Origin: Streptomyces sp. P3
GTDB lineage: Bacteria; Actinomycetota; Actinomycetes; Streptomycetales; Streptomycetaceae
DNA: 64,000 bases
Reading direction: 5' to 3'
Assembly: GCF_003032475.1 (NCBI RefSeq)
Contig: NZ_CP028369.1
Span: 1,736,001 to 1,800,000 of the forward strand
Within the stretch, counting starts at the first letter, position 1; each line of letters starts with the position of its first letter. Below are positions 8,183-17,136 of this stretch, piece by piece. The notes below the pieces were generated by a model, which was given only the letters and a program-made list of their open reading frames with translations, was not told where the DNA came from and did not search any database. The position numbers and the translations under genes were made by a program.

Positions 8183-9493
8183 ATGATCCACAGCCGCGTA
8201 CCCGTTTCCGACCTGCGAGAACACGTTGGCCGTACCGTTTCCGTCTGCGGATGGGTGAACACACTCCGCCTGCAGCGCCACATGCAGTTCGTCATCGTGC
8301 GCGACCACACCGGCATGGTGCAGGTGGTCCACAAGCGCGACAACGGGCCGCTGGAGGCCCAACTCGAAGCTCTCACCCCCGAGTCCGCAGTCAAGATCTC
8401 AGGACGCGTCGTCGACGCAGCCCAGGTCAAGCTCGGTGGCCTCGAAATCGTCCCCGAGGCTGTCGAGGTTCTGAACCCGGCCGCGACGCCGCTGCCCATC
8501 GACGAGCACACAGGGCTGGAGCAGAGGATGGACTGGCGCTTCCTGGACGTGCGCCGCCGTCCTGCCACTCAGCTCCTGTTCGCCGTGCAGACCACACTGG
8601 AACAGGGCATGCGCGAGTACGCCTACGCCCAGTGCGCCACCGAGATGCACACCCCCAAGCTCATGGGCACCGCCTCGGAGTCCGGCGCTGAGGTCTTCGA
8701 GGTGGGCTACTTCGGCCGTAGCGCCTACCTGGCGCAGTCGCCGCAGTTCTACAAGCAGATGGCGATCGCGGCCGGCATCGACAAGGTCTTCGAGATCGGG
8801 CCGGTCTTCCGCGCGGAGCCGTCGTTCACCTCCCGGCACGCCACCGAGTTCACCGGCGTCGACGTGGAGTTGGCGTGGATCGACGGCGTCGAGGACGTGA
8901 TGGCGTTCGAGGAGCAGATGCTCGCCCATGCGATTGCCAAGGTCGCCGACGCGCACGGCGAGGCGATCGCCGAGCACTTCGGGGTCGAGGTCACCGTGCC
9001 CACGACGCCCTTCCCTCGCATCGCCATGGCCGACGCACAGGAGATCCTGCGTAAGGGTGGCTGGGACCCGGCAGGGGACAAGGAAGACCTGGACCCGGAA
9101 GGCGAGCGGAGCATCTCGGCCCACATCAAGGAGGCCACCGGGCACGAGTTCGTGTTCATCACGCACTACCCGGTCGGCATCCGGCCCTTCTACCACATGC
9201 GGGCTGCCGACGACCCGAGCGTGACCCTGAGCTTCGACCTGCTCTGGAAGGGCTTGGAGATCACCACCGGCGCGCAGCGCGAGCATCGGTCCGACGTGCT
9301 GCTGAAGCAGGCCGCGGAGAAGGGCATGAGCCCCGAGCCGATGCAGGACTACTTGAGCGCGTTCCGGTACGGATGCCCGCCCCATGGCGGCCTCGGCATG
9401 GGTCTCGGGCGGGTGCTGATGGTGATGCTCGGTCTGGACTCCATCCGCCAAGCCAGCTTCCTCTTCCGCGGGCCGAACCGGCTCACCCCGTAG
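8183..9493 (+). CDS. aspS: Aspartyl-tRNA synthetase, archaeal-type (AspS2-like)
   Basis: Class II synthetase of 436 residues, the length of archaeal/eukaryal-type AspRS. The bacterial enzyme is about 590 residues and carries a GAD insertion, which is absent here. It has an N-terminal OB-fold anticodon domain (residues 1-100), motif 2 VFRAEPSFTSRH near residue 210, and motif 3 GGLGMGLGRVLMVMLGL near 395-412. Streptomycetes already have a bacterial AspRS, so this is probably an accessory copy that charges tRNA-Asp and/or tRNA-Asn. T-box control and adjacent modifying enzymes suggest either self-resistance to an aminoacyl-adenylate-like inhibitor or supply of charged tRNA to a biosynthetic enzyme; both are inference. 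Confidence 0.88.
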   Translation: MIHSRVPVSDLREHVGRTVSVCGWVNTLRLQRHMQFVIVRDHTGMVQVVHKRDNGPLEAQLEALTPESAVKISGRVVDAAQVKLGGLEIVPEAVEVLNPAATPLPIDEHTGLEQRMDWRFLDVRRRPATQLLFAVQTTLEQGMREYAYAQCATEMHTPKLMGTASESGAEVFEVGYFGRSAYLAQSPQFYKQMAIAAGIDKVFEIGPVFRAEPSFTSRHATEFTGVDVELAWIDGVEDVMAFEEQMLAHAIAKVADAHGEAIAEHFGVEVTVPTTPFPRIAMADAQEILRKGGWDPAGDKEDLDPEGERSISAHIKEATGHEFVFITHYPVGIRPFYHMRAADDPSVTLSFDLLWKGLEITTGAQREHRSDVLLKQAAEKGMSPEPMQDYLSAFRYGCPPHGGLGMGLGRVLMVMLGLDSIRQASFLFRGPNRLTP

Positions 9494-9560
9494 CCAGCCG
9501 CACTGACAATCCGGGCTTGAGCAGCTTCCAGCGCCTCCTCTCAGCTGGCCAGTCCGCCCC

Positions 9561-9585
9561 GCCCCCGGCCTTCGGCCGGTGGGGC
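9561..9585 (+). terminator. Hairpin downstream of aspS
   Basis: CCGGCC (9565-9570) pairs with GGCCGG (9574-9579) around a 3-nt loop, extended by GCCC/GGGGC flanks. It lies 68 bases after the aspS stop and probably ends that transcript. The rest of the 9494-9784 gap shows no gene. Confidence 0.5.
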
Positions 9586-9784
9586 TCGGACGAACCGATC
9601 AGGACGCCCACCTCGTGCAGCCGCTCCAAACTCAGGCCGTAACGGGGTGGGCAGCCTGAGTAGAGTTCAGAAACGGCAGGACGGCGGTGGGTACCCTGCA
9701 GTCGGATTATGAAGTGGCTGGTGGCTACCGCCCGTACTTCGGCAAACAGGCGCCTCTCACCGCGCCACTGCTACGGTCGCGTCC

Positions 9785-10642
9785 ATGACGCTCTCGGTCT
9801 CCACGGGTCAGGCTGTCGACCTACGTGTACAGCCGGTTGACGAGGTTCTTGACCGCGTCGAGCGGTCTCTCCAAGTGGGGTTGCTCCCAGAGACGATGGT
9901 GCGTAAGCGCCGATCCGTGGGGGCCAGAACAGACCGCGACACCTGGGTTCGGATCGAGCGGCGCCTGCTCGACAAGATCTCCGACCAAGGGTGGAACGGG
10001 ACTGAGAGTGCCGCCCGCCTGAAGGGCATCGCCCAGCCCGAATGGCACGGAAGTGTCGTCTGGCGGGCCACGGACGGGCCGGTGATGTGGCGAGCCGACG
10101 AAACCGATCTCCTGCCAGGGGCTCCTGTCGGAAACGCCATCCTGAGTGAAGCCCCGGAGCTGCCGGACGACTGGTGGGGCGCACTGAACGCGTCGTTGGA
10201 CGCGCTGGCGAAACAGAGCACGAGGCGGGTCGCCACGCCGGACACCGAGACCGTCACCCAGGCCCTTGTCACCGAGTCTGTCCGTGGTGTTTTCTCCGGC
10301 GATTTCGATACGACCATCGAGCAGTGGGTGCCGGCCCACGCGGACTTGAACTGGGCCAACATGACGGCTCCGGCGTTCAGTCTCTTCGACTGGGAGGACT
10401 GGGGTAACGCGCCGCTGGGGCTGGACTCGGCCTCGCTGTGGGCGAGTTCCCTCGCTGTCCCGGCTCTGGCCGATCGCGTATGGCACGAGCGCCGGTCCGA
10501 CTTCGAGAGCCGGGACGGCAAGGTGATGACGCTGTTCGCCTGCTCGAAGATCCTCGGGCCGTACGCGCACCCGGAAGACCCTCGGCTGGAACCCGCCCGG
10601 CGCATGGCCGAGCAGGTCATCCAGGTGCTTCAGGCCGACTGA
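9785..10642 (+). CDS. Phosphotransferase of the APH/choline-kinase-like fold
   Basis: A 285-residue protein with the catalytic loop HADLNWANM (HxDxxxxN) near residue 185 and the Mg-binding aspartate FDWEDWG about 15 residues later. These two motifs define aminoglycoside phosphotransferase-like kinases. The N-terminal lobe is short and has no clear glycine loop. The substrate is unknown; candidates are a small metabolite made by the neighbouring enzymes or an antibiotic. It ends convergently with the aldo/keto reductase gene, overlapping it by 13 bp. No clear ribosome site precedes ATG 9785, so it may be leaderless. Confidence 0.75.
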   Translation: MTLSVSTGQAVDLRVQPVDEVLDRVERSLQVGLLPETMVRKRRSVGARTDRDTWVRIERRLLDKISDQGWNGTESAARLKGIAQPEWHGSVVWRATDGPVMWRADETDLLPGAPVGNAILSEAPELPDDWWGALNASLDALAKQSTRRVATPDTETVTQALVTESVRGVFSGDFDTTIEQWVPAHADLNWANMTAPAFSLFDWEDWGNAPLGLDSASLWASSLAVPALADRVWHERRSDFESRDGKVMTLFACSKILGPYAHPEDPRLEPARRMAEQVIQVLQAD

Positions 10643-11487
10643 TCGTGTGAACGGTCTCGCAGGAGACTCCGGTACTCCTGGACTGTTCGTTCCTCGACCT
10701 CGCCGACAAGGGCGCCGACGAGTTCGCCCAGATGGGCGGGCTCATCAGTGCCCACAGCCACAGTACCGACTCTCGGCAGGTGATAGGCGGCTATGAACGC
10801 CGCCTGCACACAGGAGAGTTGACGGCTGTCACCGAGGAAGACACGGGGATCGATCTTGGCCCACACCGAGTCGCTGGTGCTGCCGCCGAAGGGGCTCATG
10901 CCCCATACCTCGCTGGGGTCCAAGTCCCACGCCCTGATGAGGGCGTCCGCGGCATCCAGCGCTCTGACTCCGACCAGAAGGCCGGCGCGGACCATGAGGG
11001 TCGCCGGCCTCGGTACGGTCGGGCCGATCAGTCCCACCAGGGATGACGGTTCCCAGGACGCGATGCCCCAGGCGGCACACAGGCCCTTGCTCGTGGCGTC
11101 ATCGAGGGCAGCGCACGCTTCTGCCAGCACCTCCTGGCCATGCGAGCCGGCCTCGCGGAGCGAGTGTTCCGGATTGTGCAGGAACACCAGATCCGGCTCC
11201 TGCCCCAGGTCACCGGCCGCCTGTTCCACGGCCGCGTGCAACCGTATGGGGTCCAGGGAGTGCCCCGCCCCGCCCGGTCCCGGAAAGTAGCCCACCTTCG
11301 TGGAGACGCTGAACTTCGACAGCAGGTCTCCGGCCGTCTGCGCGAGGACCTGATGCGAACGGAAGCCGAGGTAGTTGGTGCTGGTGTCGAGTGTCGTGAC
11401 GCCGAGGTCGAGCGCCCCAGTCAGGACCCGGCGTTCGTGACGAGACCGGTGTAGCCCGAGAACAACTCGGGGGTCAGCACCGCGCAC
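10630..11487 (-). CDS. Aldo/keto reductase
   Basis: The frame encodes 285 residues from GTG 11487. The catalytic tetrad is recognisable: Asp and Tyr in TLDTSTNY (about residues 34-39), Lys in STKVGY (about 65) and His in FLHNPEH (about 104). It is an NAD(P)H-dependent oxidoreductase of the AKR superfamily. The start overlaps the end of the upstream JmjC gene by 67 bp, which suggests tight coupling in one minus-strand operon: peptide gene, JmjC oxygenase, AKR. The substrate is unknown. Confidence 0.82.
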   Translation of the reverse strand: MRGADPRVVLGLHRSRHERRVLTGALDLGVTTLDTSTNYLGFRSHQVLAQTAGDLLSKFSVSTKVGYFPGPGGAGHSLDPIRLHAAVEQAAGDLGQEPDLVFLHNPEHSLREAGSHGQEVLAEACAALDDATSKGLCAAWGIASWEPSSLVGLIGPTVPRPATLMVRAGLLVGVRALDAADALIRAWDLDPSEVWGMSPFGGSTSDSVWAKIDPRVFLGDSRQLSCVQAAFIAAYHLPRVGTVAVGTDEPAHLGELVGALVGEVEERTVQEYRSLLRDRSHDQSA

Positions 11488-12617
11488 AGCTCCTCCTTCA
11501 CCAGGATCTCAGCGACGTCCGTTACTTCGGCCCCGGCGACGGCCGCAGCCTGTTCCAGCTCGACCGGCTTGCCGCTGAGCAGCAGACGAAGTGCGGGCAG
11601 TGCCTTGGCCGCGAGGGTGAGCGTCTTGCCCGAGGCCACGATGTCGACGGTCTCTCCGTGCTCCTGGATCTGGGGCGGGAAATGGGTGGTGCACACCACG
11701 GCGTCGAGCGGCCCGAGTATGTCGAGGAACGGCACGTGCCGAGGCAGGGCCGTCGCCTGCCCGTACGTGTCCAGGAAGTCGGCCGGCGGTCGCTCGCTGA
11801 CCAGCTGGGCGGCGGCCTCGGTCAGGGCGTCGGTGCCGGTTCCGTGTCGGCGGTCGAGGTCGTGGCGGAAGATCTCGTGTTCGCGGCACCAGTCGGCCAG
11901 CCATGCGAGCCAGCTCGCCCCGGTGCGCTTGGTGATGCCGAACGTGACGTGAAGGCTCTTGCCGGAGCCGCTGCCGGTCCGTGTCGCCTGGTGCCAGTGG
12001 CCCCGCGGAATGTGCATGACGTCGCCGGTCCGCATCAGACCAGACCAGATGATCTCGTCGCTCGGCGTGCTGTTGGGGTCGGCGTCCCGGTACATCGGGA
12101 CCGCGCGGGAGGTCGCGCGGACCTCCCACTCCTTCTCACCCGCGAGCTGGACGATGACGACATCGTGGTCGTCCCAGTGCAGGGGGAAGCCGGAGGCGTC
12201 GTTCGTGGTCAGGTACGCGTTGACCTGGACTCGCTCGCGGGACCACCACTGCAGGGCCCGGCAGGCGACCTCCATCGTCGGATCGAAGACGTTGGCCTGG
12301 TCCATGATCACCGTCGCTCCTTCGCCCAAGAGCCTGCCCAGGCTGCGCATGTTGACCATGGAGATGCTCTGGCCGCGGGGGCTGACGCTGTCGGTGTAGT
12401 AAATGGCCGGGTGGACCTCCTCGCCCTTCTGGAAGCACCGGAACTGCGGGCGGTTCAGGCTCCTGCGCATCGCGATATCGAGCAGGCGGTTCGGGGTCAT
12501 GATGCGGGAGACGAGGGTGGCGTCGTCCATGCTCCCGCGGACGAAGTCCTTGCCCAGCTGCTCGGCCCCGCTCCAGCCGAGTGCTGCCTCGATGGCGCTG
12601 ATCAACCGGTGTTCCAT
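11421..12617 (-). CDS. JmjC/cupin-4 Fe(II)/2-oxoglutarate oxygenase
   Basis: ATG 12617 has GGAGGA nine bases upstream, and the product has 398 residues. The jelly-roll iron site is visible as HWDDHD (HxD, about residue 154) and a distal histidine in IPRGHWHQA (about 212). The downstream region resembles the dimerisation and winged-helix tail of JmjC ribosomal-protein hydroxylases (NO66/RoxA-like). Such enzymes hydroxylate amino-acid side chains in proteins or peptides. It follows a 55-residue peptide gene by 85 bases, so that peptide is an attractive candidate substrate, by inference. Confidence 0.8.
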   Translation of the reverse strand: MEHRLISAIEAALGWSGAEQLGKDFVRGSMDDATLVSRIMTPNRLLDIAMRRSLNRPQFRCFQKGEEVHPAIYYTDSVSPRGQSISMVNMRSLGRLLGEGATVIMDQANVFDPTMEVACRALQWWSRERVQVNAYLTTNDASGFPLHWDDHDVVIVQLAGEKEWEVRATSRAVPMYRDADPNSTPSDEIIWSGLMRTGDVMHIPRGHWHQATRTGSGSGKSLHVTFGITKRTGASWLAWLADWCREHEIFRHDLDRRHGTGTDALTEAAAQLVSERPPADFLDTYGQATALPRHVPFLDILGPLDAVVCTTHFPPQIQEHGETVDIVASGKTLTLAAKALPALRLLLSGKPVELEQAAAVAGAEVTDVAEILVKEELCAVLTPELFSGYTGLVTNAGS

Positions 12618-12702
12618 CGTGTGTCCTCCATGGGTTCGGCCACTGATGCGGACACAGCGGGGGCCGACGCGGCCGACCACGCCGGCCCCCACCGCTTGGT
12701 GC

Positions 12703-12870
12703 CTACTCGCTGTCGTGCAGGTTGCCGTCGCCACCCGGCCACGGCGCGTCGCCAGAACTGCCCTGGTTGTCCGACCGGAGGCTGTCGTAGCGGTCATGGA
12801 CGGCGGTCAGCTCTGTCACCGCCACCAGGAGGCCGCTCCGGGCCGGAGGCGGTGTCGTGGGCTCTGTCAC
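12703..12870 (-). CDS. 55-residue peptide, candidate RiPP precursor
   Basis: GTG 12870 has AAGGAG seven to eight bases upstream. The peptide has an N-terminal leader-like part containing the hydrophobic SGLLVAVTELTAVHDRYDS. Its C-terminal core is rich in Gly, Asp, Asn, Trp and His (GDAPWPGGDGNLHDSE). It sits directly upstream of, and co-directional with, the JmjC oxygenase and AKR genes. Size, composition and context fit a ribosomal peptide precursor. I know of no exact family match. No lanthipeptide, radical SAM or ATP-grasp enzyme is present nearby. Confidence 0.6.
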   Translation of the reverse strand: MTEPTTPPPARSGLLVAVTELTAVHDRYDSLRSDNQGSSGDAPWPGGDGNLHDSE

Positions 12871-13016
12871 CTCGTGCTCCTTCCTTTTCGGTTCTCCCGC
12901 TGGGAATCCGACGGGAGGTCGATGGCCGCCCCACGGCCGTGGGAGGAGGGGTTGCCGTGGGGCGGCGGTCATTGGGCGCGCGATGAGTGGCAGTCCGGCG
13001 CCAAGGGCAGGGCGGG

Positions 13017-13334
13017 TCAGTGGTGAATCGGCAGGCCGCCGATGTCCTCGCGCATATTGATCTCCAGAACGCGCTGGTCCAGCTCATACAGACAGGCACG
13101 GCAGGCGTAGAGGGCCGCGTGCATGCCGCTCGACCGGACGGGCCCGATCCACGTCACCTCGACGTCGTCACGTCCGCACCACAGCCAGCACTCGCCGCGC
13201 GCCTGCCACTCGTGGCGGTCCCATAGCGCGTAATCAGTGGGCTCCCTGGTGACGGGGTCGATGTCTCGGCGGGTGGGCCGGAAGACCACGTCGGGATCGG
13301 GAAGCGGATTCGCTCGTAAGGTGTGCCGCCCCAT
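13017..13334 (-). CDS. Hypothetical protein with CxxC-like motif
   Basis: The product has 105 residues from ATG 13334; GTG 13337 is equally possible. The stop of the upstream ATPase gene overlaps as TGATG, so the two are coupled. Four cysteines occur in the pattern CWLWC and CRAC, suggesting metal binding. I do not recognise the family. It probably forms a two-gene operon with the HATPase gene. Confidence 0.6.
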   Translation of the reverse strand: MGRHTLRANPLPDPDVVFRPTRRDIDPVTREPTDYALWDRHEWQARGECWLWCGRDDVEVTWIGPVRSSGMHAALYACRACLYELDQRVLEINMREDIGGLPIHH

Positions 13335-13825
13335 CACGCGACCACCAGAGTGAGCGACTCAGGCTCGGCTACCACGCCGTGCTTCGGCCGTAGCGCGAAT
13401 AATCTGCGCAGAACAGCGGCTCGGATGGCGGGCGCCGCCTTGGGAAGCGCGATCTCCGCCCATACGCGCTTTCCCTGGCCGACTGGCTCCCAGGCACACC
13501 GAGAAGCGAGAAACTCGACCAGTGCCAGGCCGCGCCCGCTCTCGTCGTCGGCCTGGGCACAACTCGTCTGTGGGGCACCGGGATTGGCATCGAGGACGTC
13601 GATCACCAGACGGCCGGGGCGGTGGTGCAGTGTGACAGTGACGGGCCCTTCCCCATGGACCACGGCGTTGCTGACGAGCTCGGAGGCGACGAGACGGATG
13701 GCGTCAGCCGTCTCGTCGTTCAACGGCACACCCCACGCACGCACCTTGTCGACGACCGTGCGCCGGGCGAGGGAGACTTCCCTTTCCTCACCCGCGAGGA
13801 CGAACCGATGGACGAGCGTGGGCAT
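13334..13825 (-). CDS. HATPase_c anti-sigma-like ATP-binding protein
   Basis: A 163-residue protein with a single histidine-kinase-like ATPase fold. N-box: ELVSNAVVHG near residue 50; G1 box: DVLDANPG near 77; G2-like: DESGRGLALVEFL near 95. This is the stand-alone RsbW/SpoIIAB-like family, very numerous in Streptomyces and often paired with XRE regulators, as here. Probable role is an anti-sigma or regulatory kinase. The divergent XRE regulator gene starts 252 bp away. Confidence 0.82.
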   Translation of the reverse strand: MPTLVHRFVLAGEEREVSLARRTVVDKVRAWGVPLNDETADAIRLVASELVSNAVVHGEGPVTVTLHHRPGRLVIDVLDANPGAPQTSCAQADDESGRGLALVEFLASRCAWEPVGQGKRVWAEIALPKAAPAIRAAVLRRLFALRPKHGVVAEPESLTLVVA

Positions 13826-14077
13826 GGCGGACGCCTCCGAGGAGTTGGAGAGCGGCTCCGTCCCCGACGGGGAAACAGGGGCGGAGCCGCCGATCTGAGA
13901 ACCGTTCCGGGAGCGGTCGCGATGTGCGGCTCCGTGGACGGCTGATATTCAGTCAACGGCTCCAGCCAGCAAGGCGGAACGTTTCTAGGGGGTTCCTCCT
14001 GGGGACGCCCTCCCCGTACGCGGCCACGCGAAGTAGCCTCCCCACTACGCCGCGAGGGGGATGACGGGAGTGATGAC

Positions 14078-15421
14078 ATGCCTGGTGAACCGTTGGCGGT
14101 CCACCCGCTGAGCTTCCTCCGGCAGACGCGTGGATGGGGCAAGGCCGAGTTCGCCCGACTCATGCAGGCGCACGGGCGGTCACTCGGAATCCCGCTCGCG
14201 ACCAACCGGACCACCGTATGGAAGTGGGAGCAGGGGCAGGAGCCGGATGCGGACGCCCAGCGCGTCCTCGCCGACCTGCTGCGCGTCCCGTACGAGCAGG
14301 CGCGCAAGGAAGGTTGGCCCCGATGGCTTCCGGTCTGGGAGGTCACGGGACTCACCGCCCCGTGGACCGAGGCCGGTACCGTTGAGGCGTTGTCCGAACT
14401 CGTCGGGAGTGGCCGCATGGATCGCCGGGGCTTTCTCACCATCACCGGCGCCGCCCTGACGGGCCTCGCGGCGAGCTGGGTGGACGCGCCGTCCGCCTTC
14501 GCGTCGGCCCTGGGCGGGGATCAGGTCACGGACACGATGGTCTCGACGATCGAGCAGCGCATCAGCACGCTCCGCACCCTCGATGACCAACTCGGCGGCG
14601 CTACGCTCCTGGAGCAGGCGCGCGGCGATCTCGCCCTTGTCACCGGCCTTTTGAGCACGGGGAGGTACACGGAGAACATTCGACTGCGCCTCTACACCCT
14701 GGCAGCCCGGGTGTCACACCTGACCGGCTGGATGGCCTACGACGCGGGGCTGCGGTCCGCCGGCCAGCGCTATTACGTCGGCGCCCTGCGCAGCGCCCGT
14801 ACCGCTGGCGACGACGCGTTCGGCGCCTTCATCCTCGCGGAGATGGGCGTCCACGTCTCCGAGGCCGGACGCACCGCAGAGCGCGTCGACCTCATCTCGA
14901 CCGCCATCGACAACGCCCCTCGCACGCTGTCGCCGTACACCCAGTCCTTCCTCTACCTGCACAAGGCCGAGGCGCTGTCCCGCGACGGCGACCACGCGAA
15001 GGCCGGAACAGCGCTCAACCGCGCCGTGTCCCACTGGGAGCGCCACACGACGGAGGAAAATCCGGACTGGCTCAACTGGTTCGGCGAGGCCCAGCTGAAG
15101 TCGACCGAGGGCAAGGTCCTGCTGCGATCCGGACAAGTGGAGCGCGCCACAGGCTCCCTGGAGACCTCCGTGAAGAGCGCGGCTCCCCGGGACAAGGCTG
15201 TACGCTCCAGCCGCCTGGCCGAGGCCCGGCTCGCCGGCGGTGACCTGGACGGGGCGCTCGACGCCGCGAACTACGGCACAGAACTCCTGGAGAGCAGTGT
15301 CAGTTCCGTACGGGCTCTGGACCGCCTGAAGGAGTTCTCCGCACACCTCGAACCGCGCAAGTCCGACCCCGCTGTCCGCGAGTTCCGCGAGCGCCTCCAG
15401 GCCGTGCCCGTCGCGGCGTGA
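14078..15421 (+). CDS. XRE-family regulator with TPR-like C-terminal region
   Basis: ATG 14078 has GGGAG seven bases upstream; the product is 447 residues. Residues 9-70 form a helix-turn-helix (RQTRGWGKAEFARLM, TTVWKWEQGQEPD). A DRRGFL segment near residue 113 opens a hydrophobic stretch that resembles a Tat motif, a recurrent feature of this actinomycete regulator family; it is unlikely to direct export. The rest is helical, TPR-like repeats. It is divergent from the HATPase gene and probably acts with it. The signal is unknown. Confidence 0.82.
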   Translation: MPGEPLAVHPLSFLRQTRGWGKAEFARLMQAHGRSLGIPLATNRTTVWKWEQGQEPDADAQRVLADLLRVPYEQARKEGWPRWLPVWEVTGLTAPWTEAGTVEALSELVGSGRMDRRGFLTITGAALTGLAASWVDAPSAFASALGGDQVTDTMVSTIEQRISTLRTLDDQLGGATLLEQARGDLALVTGLLSTGRYTENIRLRLYTLAARVSHLTGWMAYDAGLRSAGQRYYVGALRSARTAGDDAFGAFILAEMGVHVSEAGRTAERVDLISTAIDNAPRTLSPYTQSFLYLHKAEALSRDGDHAKAGTALNRAVSHWERHTTEENPDWLNWFGEAQLKSTEGKVLLRSGQVERATGSLETSVKSAAPRDKAVRSSRLAEARLAGGDLDGALDAANYGTELLESSVSSVRALDRLKEFSAHLEPRKSDPAVREFRERLQAVPVAA

Positions 15422-15484
15422 CCGTCATCTCTCGGACTTCGAAGCCGAGCCCACCCCCTCGAAGCGCGTAGTCCGAATGCCAGG

Positions 15485-16666
15485 ATGGAGGGCATGACGA
15501 CGATCCACGGTGAGGTCGCGGCTGGGTTCGAACCGGTGCGTGAGGCGTTCGCAGCGAACTTCGCCCAGCACGGGGACATCGGCGCGGCGGTGTGCGTGTA
15601 TCAGTACGGCCGACCGGTGGTGGACCTGTGGGGAGGCATCGCCGACCCCGAAACCGGTCGACCGTGGACGCGGGACACGCTGCAGCTCGTCTACTCTGCG
15701 ACCAAGGGGGCGACCGCGACCGCGGCACACATGCTGGCCGAGCGCGGCGCGCTGGACATGGACGCTCCGGTGGCGAAGTACTGGCCGGATTTCGCCGCGA
15801 ACGGCAAGGCAGACATCCCGGTGCGCTGGCTGCTATCCCACCAGGCTGGCTTGATCGCGCTGGACCAACCGGTCCCACTGAACGAGGCGTTGACCTGGCA
15901 CCCGATGGCGGCCGCGCTGGCCGCTCAGCGTCCCCAGTGGACTCCGGGCACGGCGCACGGCTACCACGGCCGTACCTGGGGCTGGCTGGTCGGCGAAGTG
16001 ATCCGCCGGGTGTCCGGCCAGACACCGGGCCGCTTCTTCGCCGACGAGATCGCCGCCCCCCTCGGACTGGACTTCTTCATCGGACTGCCGGCTCATGAAC
16101 GCGACCGGGTGAGCCGCATGGTGTACCAGCGCCCGGCTGTGGATCTCACTACCGTGCCCGTCGAGTCGGTTCCTGAGGAACTCCGCGAGCAGGTTGCCGC
16201 GTGGCGGGATCCGAAGTCGTTCAGCAACAGGGCGTACGCGGTCACCGACCCCGCCGCGATCGACTTCGACTCACCCGAGGTGCAGGGCGCAGAACTCCCC
16301 GCTTCTAACGGCATCGGCACCGCACACGGCCTGGCGCGCATGTACGCCGCGCTGATCGGCGAGGTGGACGGTACGCGCCTGGTTGCTCCGGAGACCCTGG
16401 AGTCAGCGACCAAGGAGCAGGCCAGAGGGAAGGACCAGGTGATGCTGATCCCGAGCCGATTCAGCACCGGATACATGTTGCCTACTGAGACCAACCCGAT
16501 GATTGGGGCAGGCTCTTTCGGCCACACGGGACGAGGCGGCTCGCTCGGCTTCGCCGACTTGGAGCACGGCGTTGCCTTCGGTTATGCGATGAACAACGTC
16601 ATCGGGGGAGCTGACGATATGCGTGCGCACGCGCTGGTAGACGCGGTGCGAAGGTCGCTCACCTAG
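15485..16666 (+). CDS. Serine hydrolase of class C beta-lactamase/esterase family
   Basis: The protein has 393 residues. The SxxK nucleophile motif SATK lies near residue 75, a YHG in the Tyr-motif position near 159, and HTGRGG near 341 replaces KTG. This pattern is usual for EstB-like esterases and DD-peptidase relatives rather than true AmpC enzymes. No signal peptide is visible, so the enzyme is probably cytoplasmic. The start may be ATG 15485 or 15494; neither has ideal ribosome-site spacing. Confidence 0.85.
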   Translation: MEGMTTIHGEVAAGFEPVREAFAANFAQHGDIGAAVCVYQYGRPVVDLWGGIADPETGRPWTRDTLQLVYSATKGATATAAHMLAERGALDMDAPVAKYWPDFAANGKADIPVRWLLSHQAGLIALDQPVPLNEALTWHPMAAALAAQRPQWTPGTAHGYHGRTWGWLVGEVIRRVSGQTPGRFFADEIAAPLGLDFFIGLPAHERDRVSRMVYQRPAVDLTTVPVESVPEELREQVAAWRDPKSFSNRAYAVTDPAAIDFDSPEVQGAELPASNGIGTAHGLARMYAALIGEVDGTRLVAPETLESATKEQARGKDQVMLIPSRFSTGYMLPTETNPMIGAGSFGHTGRGGSLGFADLEHGVAFGYAMNNVIGGADDMRAHALVDAVRRSLT

Positions 16667-16669
16667 GTG

Positions 16670-16876
16670 CGCGTTGTCTGGACAGCAGGTGCTATCCCCG
16701 CACGCATCCGAGCCAACCCGCTCGGCCACCAGGCCCAGGACGTGCGCCTGCTCCTCGTCCTCCAGACCATGCCGGACTGTGAACGCGTTGGCCCAGTCGG
16801 CGAGTGTTCCCCGTCGGTCCACGAGTGTGTTGTCGAGTTCGAGGAGAACCAGAGGGCGTCGCACATCTCGCACCAT
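16670..16876 (-). pseudogene. Truncated HAD-family phosphatase relic
   Basis: From ATG 16876 the frame encodes a HAD-like N-terminus (RPLVLLELDNTLVDRRG then LADWANAF and HGLEDEEQ). Homology fades after about 55 residues into sequence antisense to the serine hydrolase gene. The nucleophile position of motif I (DxDxT) reads ELDNT, so the first Asp is lost. Truncation plus loss of the catalytic residue mark it as a relic. The rest of 16877-17136 shows no gene. Confidence 0.6.
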
Positions 16877-17136
16877 AGTGCTGCAGCGTGTTAGTTCTTC
16901 GAGGTCAAGTCCCCTGTAGTGGCGTAATCGTGTCTTCTACGGCTGACTCGGCCGATCATGTGGCTTCTGCGGAGTCCCGCTTCGAGCCCGAAAATGTGTG
17001 GCAGCGCGCCCATGCAGCCGGGAGGCCCGGCTCCCGAAAGACACGTCACCGCTACTGATCCAGTCGAGGACGAGGACACACGCACCCCGAGGGTGGAAAA
17101 TGGGTCGTCCGGGACTCAGCGGGGGGAAAGACACGC

